From assembly GCF_023241715.1 (NCBI RefSeq), contig NZ_JALQCW010000078.1, positions 1 to 64,000 of the forward strand: 64,000 nt of DNA. The letters run 5' to 3'. This DNA comes from Pseudomonas morbosilactucae. GTDB lineage: Bacteria; Pseudomonadota; Gammaproteobacteria; Pseudomonadales; Pseudomonadaceae. The notes under the pieces are model-generated. The model had not been told where the DNA came from. It did no database searches and saw nothing but the letters and a program-made list of their open reading frames with translations. Position 1 is the stretch's first letter. The number at the start of each line of letters is the position of its first letter. A program made the position numbers and the translations under genes. Of this stretch, positions 61,031 to 64,000 are shown one piece after another.

Positions 61031-61717
61031 TCAGGCGTGCAGGGCCTTCTGGTGCGCATGCACCAGGTCAGCCAGGCTGGCGTACTCGCAGCGCTTGCCG
61101 TCCAGGGCCTGCTCCGAGTGGTTCCAGGGCTGGCGCTGGTCGCGGCGCAAGGTGCACACCGGGAAGTCCACCCGCAGGTTCCATGGATCATCCGCTTCTG
61201 TGCTGCGGACCGGTAGCATTTCGCTCCGTTGCAAGCCCAGTCGATCGAGAGCGTGTTCCAGGCTGGCGTGCCAGTCATTGGCCTGAGGCTCGATGATCGC
61301 GTCGAACGCGATGGGCAGGCGACGGGTCAGGGCATCGATGTCCATGCCATGGGGCGGAGCGATCAGCACCAGTCGATAAAATTTACTGAGGTACTGCAGG
61401 GCGCCGGGCGCGTCTTCGAAAATCGGCCATTGGCCAGACGCGGTACTAAAGGCAACACTTTCGTCCCAGCCCGGTACTACATGCAATTGATGCGCCAGGC
61501 GTTGGTAGAGCTGGCCATGGAAAGCCGCTGCGCTGGCGGCTTGCCCCTGGGCGGCGAGCTCCTGGGCCGTGCGCCGATAGGCACTGAGCACCTGCTCGTC
61601 GCTGTGCAGCGCCTCGGTTTGCACCGACAACGGCCGCAACCCTTCGAGGATGCCCCGTTCGCGGTCGACCAGGGTGCCGAAGGACAGGCCCAACGCTTTG
61701 TACTGGGTGACTTTCAT
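61031..61717 (-). CDS. HAD-fold protein lacking catalytic residues
   Basis: A 228-residue protein aligned end to end with the HAD hydrolase at 57692-58396: KALGLSFGTLVDRERGIL matches KALTFDVVGTLIDFEAGIL, and the C-terminal ends also match (HAQKALHA region). The nucleophilic aspartate is replaced by Ser or Leu, depending on alignment. The motif II Thr-Asn (LIAPPHG here) and motif III lysine (IIEPQANDW here) are gone. It therefore looks like a pseudoenzyme. It is downstream of the aminotransferase and a terminator, with AGGAG seven bases before the ATG. A partner or regulatory role for the active paralogue is inference. Confidence 0.8.
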   Translation of the reverse strand: MKVTQYKALGLSFGTLVDRERGILEGLRPLSVQTEALHSDEQVLSAYRRTAQELAAQGQAASAAAFHGQLYQRLAHQLHVVPGWDESVAFSTASGQWPIFEDAPGALQYLSKFYRLVLIAPPHGMDIDALTRRLPIAFDAIIEPQANDWHASLEHALDRLGLQRSEMLPVRSTEADDPWNLRVDFPVCTLRRDQRQPWNHSEQALDGKRCEYASLADLVHAHQKALHA

Positions 61718-61762
61718 GTGCCGCTCCTGGGTCTAGCGAATGCGCTTCCTGAGTCATCAGGC

Positions 61763-61793
61763 AAAAGCCCGACCCGGGGTGAGCGGGTCGGGC
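61763..61793 (-). terminator. terminator of the aminotransferase gene
   Basis: GCCCGACCCG/CGGGTCGGGC forms a 10-bp perfect stem with a short loop, followed on the minus strand by TTTT. It lies 33 bases beyond the aminotransferase stop codon. Confidence 0.8.
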
Positions 61794-61825
61794 CTGGCCT
61801 TTACCTGGGGTGTTGCGGGCGCAGG

Positions 61826-63118
61826 TCAGGCACCGGCGGCGGCCAGGGCCTGGTCCAGCATCTGCAAGGCTTCTGCCAGCTGCGCCGGGGTGGTCACCAG
61901 CGGCGCGAGGAAGCGCACCACGTTGCGGTAGACGCCGCACTTGATCACCAGCAAACCGGCGTTGCGCGCCTCGTCGATGATCTTCTGCGCCAGGGCCGCG
62001 TCCGGGCTCTTGGCCGCGTCGTCGGCGACGATTTCGATGGCCTGCATAAAGCCCAGGCCGCGCACGTCACCGATTCGCGGGTAGCGTTGCTGCAGGGCCA
62101 GCAGACCCTCGCGCAGTTGCGCCGCCAGTTGCTCGCCCTGGCCCAGCAGGTCTTCTTCTTCGAACAGGTCCATCACCGCCAGGGCTGCGGCGCAGGCCAC
62201 GGCATTGCCGCCGTAGGTGCCGCCGAGGCCGCCGGGGGTGGGTGCATCCATGATCTCGGCGCGACCGACCACGCCCGACAGCGGCATGCCGCCGGCCAGG
62301 CTCTTGGCCACGGTCACCAAGTCTGGCTGGATGTCCGCGTGCTGGAAGCCGAACAGGGTCCCGGTGCGGCCGAAACCGGCCTGGATTTCGTCAAGAATCA
62401 GCACGATGCCGTGTTCGGTGCAGCGCTGACGCAAGGCCTGGAGGAAGGCCTTTGGTGCTGCGAGGAAACCGCCGTCGCCTTGCACCGGTTCGATGATGAT
62501 CGCGGCCACCCGGTCCGGCGCGACGTCGGTGGCGAACAGGGTGTCGAGCTCCGCCAGGGCGTCGTCGCCGCTGATGCCGCGGTACTCGTTGGGGTAGGTG
62601 GCGTGGTAAATCTCGGCCGGGAAGGGCCCGAAGTTCTGCTTGTAGGGCTGGCTCATGCCGGTCAGGGTCACGCCGAGCAAGGTGCGGCCGTGGAAGCCGC
62701 CACGGAACGAAATCACCGCCGGACGGTTAGTGTGGCCACGGGCGATCTTGATCGCGTTTTCCACGGCTTCGGCGCCGGAAGTGAAGAGCACGCTTTTGTA
62801 GTGCTGGTCGCCGCCGATCATTTTGTTCAGTCGCGCGGCCACCTGGATGTACGACTCATAAGCCACCACCTGGAAGCTGGCGTGGGAGATTTCGCCGACC
62901 TGGCGGCGCACCGCTTCCACCACTTTCGGGTGGTTGTGGCCAACGTTGAGCACCCCGATGCCGCCGACGAAATCCAGGTAGCGCTTGCCGTCCACATCCC
63001 AGACTTCACTGCCCTGGGCGTGGCTGACCACCACCGGGTGAGCGGTGGCGATGCCGCGGGGAACGTGCTGCTCGCGCAGGGCCAGAAGGCGTTGATTTTC
63101 AGTCAGTGCAGAATTCAT
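61826..63118 (-). CDS. class III aminotransferase (4-aminobutyrate type)
   Basis: A 430-residue PLP enzyme that transfers the amino group of omega-amino acids such as 4-aminobutyrate to 2-oxoglutarate. It has SGAEAVENAIKIAR (about 114-127), FHGRTLLGVTLTG, the PLP-binding IIEPVQGDGG, D243 in ILDEIQAGFG and the Schiff-base lysine K272 in TVAKSLAGGMPL. GGAG lies six bases before the ATG at 63118; an in-frame ATG four codons earlier is possible. A Pot-type ABC ATPase gene lies upstream and a terminator follows. It could also be a beta-alanine or putrescine transaminase. Confidence 0.9.
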   Translation of the reverse strand: MNSALTENQRLLALREQHVPRGIATAHPVVVSHAQGSEVWDVDGKRYLDFVGGIGVLNVGHNHPKVVEAVRRQVGEISHASFQVVAYESYIQVAARLNKMIGGDQHYKSVLFTSGAEAVENAIKIARGHTNRPAVISFRGGFHGRTLLGVTLTGMSQPYKQNFGPFPAEIYHATYPNEYRGISGDDALAELDTLFATDVAPDRVAAIIIEPVQGDGGFLAAPKAFLQALRQRCTEHGIVLILDEIQAGFGRTGTLFGFQHADIQPDLVTVAKSLAGGMPLSGVVGRAEIMDAPTPGGLGGTYGGNAVACAAALAVMDLFEEEDLLGQGEQLAAQLREGLLALQQRYPRIGDVRGLGFMQAIEIVADDAAKSPDAALAQKIIDEARNAGLLVIKCGVYRNVVRFLAPLVTTPAQLAEALQMLDQALAAAGA

Positions 63119-63319
63119 CTCGATCTCCATAAACGCCGTGCTTGGCGGGTGGTCTGTGATCAGGATAAGGATTGGCCGGCGCGCCACGCGCTGAATTTGC
63201 CGGGCCCGGCGCTGTGATCGACTGTTTTTCGGGGGGCTGGCGAAACATTTGACTGTGCCCGTGCGGGGCGGGGAAGCAGGGCCTCCGGCGTGCTGCCTGG
63301 AAGCCCTGTGGGGCGGGCC

Positions 63320-64000
63320 TCAGGCGCCGGCCCGGGGTACGACGATGGTGTCTTCGGGGTGCAGGCGCATCAGCATCGGCGCGCCGATCGGCGGCAGGCT
63401 GAGGTTGCCTTCGTGGTGGCTGGGCTGACGCAGGCTGACGGTGGGGCCGCCGTCCAGGTCGACAAACACCTTGAGGCTTTCGCCCTGGAACACGATGTCC
63501 GAAACCCGTCCACGCAGGCGGTTCCATTCCGGGCCGGCGCTGTCGTTGTCTAGCAGCAGCTTCTCGGATTGCAGGGCCAGGAACAGGTCCCCCGTGGCCG
63601 GGATCGGTCGGGTGGTGCGCAGCGCGGTGGCGCCCAGGGTCAGGTCATTGCCGCTGCCGCGCTGCAAGGGCACCAGGGTGCTCTCGCCGATAAAGCTGGC
63701 GACGAAATCGTCCGACGGGTGATCGTGCAGGCGCCGTGGTGTGTCCACCTGCACCAGTTGGCCGCCGCGCATGATGGCGATGCGGTCGCTCATGGTCAGG
63801 GCTTCGCGCTGGTCATGGGTGACGTAAATCATGGTGGCGCCGAGGCGCTTGTGCAGGGCCCGCAGCTCAATCTGCATGGTCTCGCGCAGTTGCTTGTCGA
63901 GGGCCGACAGCGGCTCGTCCATGAGGATCAGCTTGGGTTCGAAGACAATCGCCCGGGCCAGGGCCACCCGCTGCCGCTGACCGCCGGACAGGGCGGCGAT
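63320..64000 (-). CDS. Pot-type ABC ATPase, cut by the window edge
   Basis: The visible 227 residues are the C-terminal part of an ABC importer ATPase. They include LSGGQRQRVALARAIV, Walker B LILMDEPLSALDK, the switch histidine in YVTHDQREAL, and a TOBE domain from about GRVSDIVFQGE with a late LRLHPEDTIVV segment. This is the PotA/AfuC group (polyamines, spermidine, ferric ions); the aminotransferase and PotD-like genes nearby favour polyamines or amines. The start codon and Walker A lie beyond 64000. It ends 202 bases before the aminotransferase gene, in the same direction. Confidence 0.88.
   Translation of the reverse strand: MAALSGGQRQRVALARAIVFEPKLILMDEPLSALDKQLRETMQIELRALHKRLGATMIYVTHDQREALTMSDRIAIMRGGQLVQVDTPRRLHDHPSDDFVASFIGESTLVPLQRGSGNDLTLGATALRTTRPIPATGDLFLALQSEKLLLDNDSAGPEWNRLRGRVSDIVFQGESLKVFVDLDGGPTVSLRQPSHHEGNLSLPPIGAPMLMRLHPEDTIVVPRAGA

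Noticed and set aside
61229..63217. A 662-codon open frame on the plus strand
   Set aside because: Antisense to the HAD-like protein and aminotransferase genes; a composition artefact.

Overview
The window looks like a chromosomal segment of a Pseudomonas, most likely the P. fluorescens group. The evidence is the high G+C, Pseudomonas-type REP palindromes (core resembling GCTGGCTTGCCAGC), an Hxc-ordered type II secretion locus, a PL1 pectate lyase, a membrane-anchored Mqo, two TonB receptor loci and AmiC/AmiR. No rRNA, tRNA, CRISPR, prophage or intact insertion sequence was recognised.

Region 1 (about 0.2-11.5 kb) is a sugar or polyol catabolic locus. A leftward arm encodes an Rbs-type ABC importer, two short-chain dehydrogenases, a SorC-family regulator and transaldolase. 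A rightward arm encodes a transketolase split into two proteins and an FGGY kinase. Two matching inverted repeats in the central 363 bp face the two arms and are probably the SorC operators. The substrate is unknown and this is the best candidate for an undescribed pathway.

Region 2 (11.5-23.3 kb) is an 11-gene Hxc-type type II secretion system with a lipoprotein secretin and a frameshifted hxcU. It is followed by REP repeats, a terminator and a convergent pectate lyase gene, its plausible substrate. The pectate lyase leader can fold so that the Shine-Dalgarno GGA sits in a hairpin loop, as in RsmA/CsrA sites.

Region 3 (23.8-32.3 kb) holds a TonB receptor, an exported M20 amidohydrolase, malate:quinone oxidoreductase and an IgaA/UmoB-like membrane protein.

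Region 4 (32.4-40.6 kb) is an amide-use operon: a Urt-type ABC importer, an amidase-signature enzyme, AmiC and AmiR (frameshifted). A sigma54-type promoter and a leader with two ANTAR-type hexaloop hairpins precede it, suggesting nitrogen control plus AmiR antitermination.

Region 5 (40.7-47.4 kb) is iron acquisition: a siderophore receptor behind a Fur-like box, and a FecI-FecR-receptor cell-surface-signalling unit with its own Fur-like box.

Region 6 (47.5-64 kb) is an amine and hydroxy-acid catabolic island. It has two PotD-like binding proteins without local permeases, a GhrA-like reductase, tartrate dehydrogenase with a divergent LysR gene, a GMC oxidoreductase, a frameshifted aldehyde dehydrogenase, a second LysR gene, an L-2-haloacid-dehalogenase-like HAD protein, a DadA/PuuB-like oxidase and a bicupin. 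These are followed by an Lrp regulator, a HAD paralogue that has lost its catalytic residues, a class III aminotransferase and the edge of a Pot-type ABC operon.

Three genes (hxcU, amiR, the aldehyde dehydrogenase) each lack one base in a G/C-rich run. Sequencing or assembly error is as likely as true gene decay.
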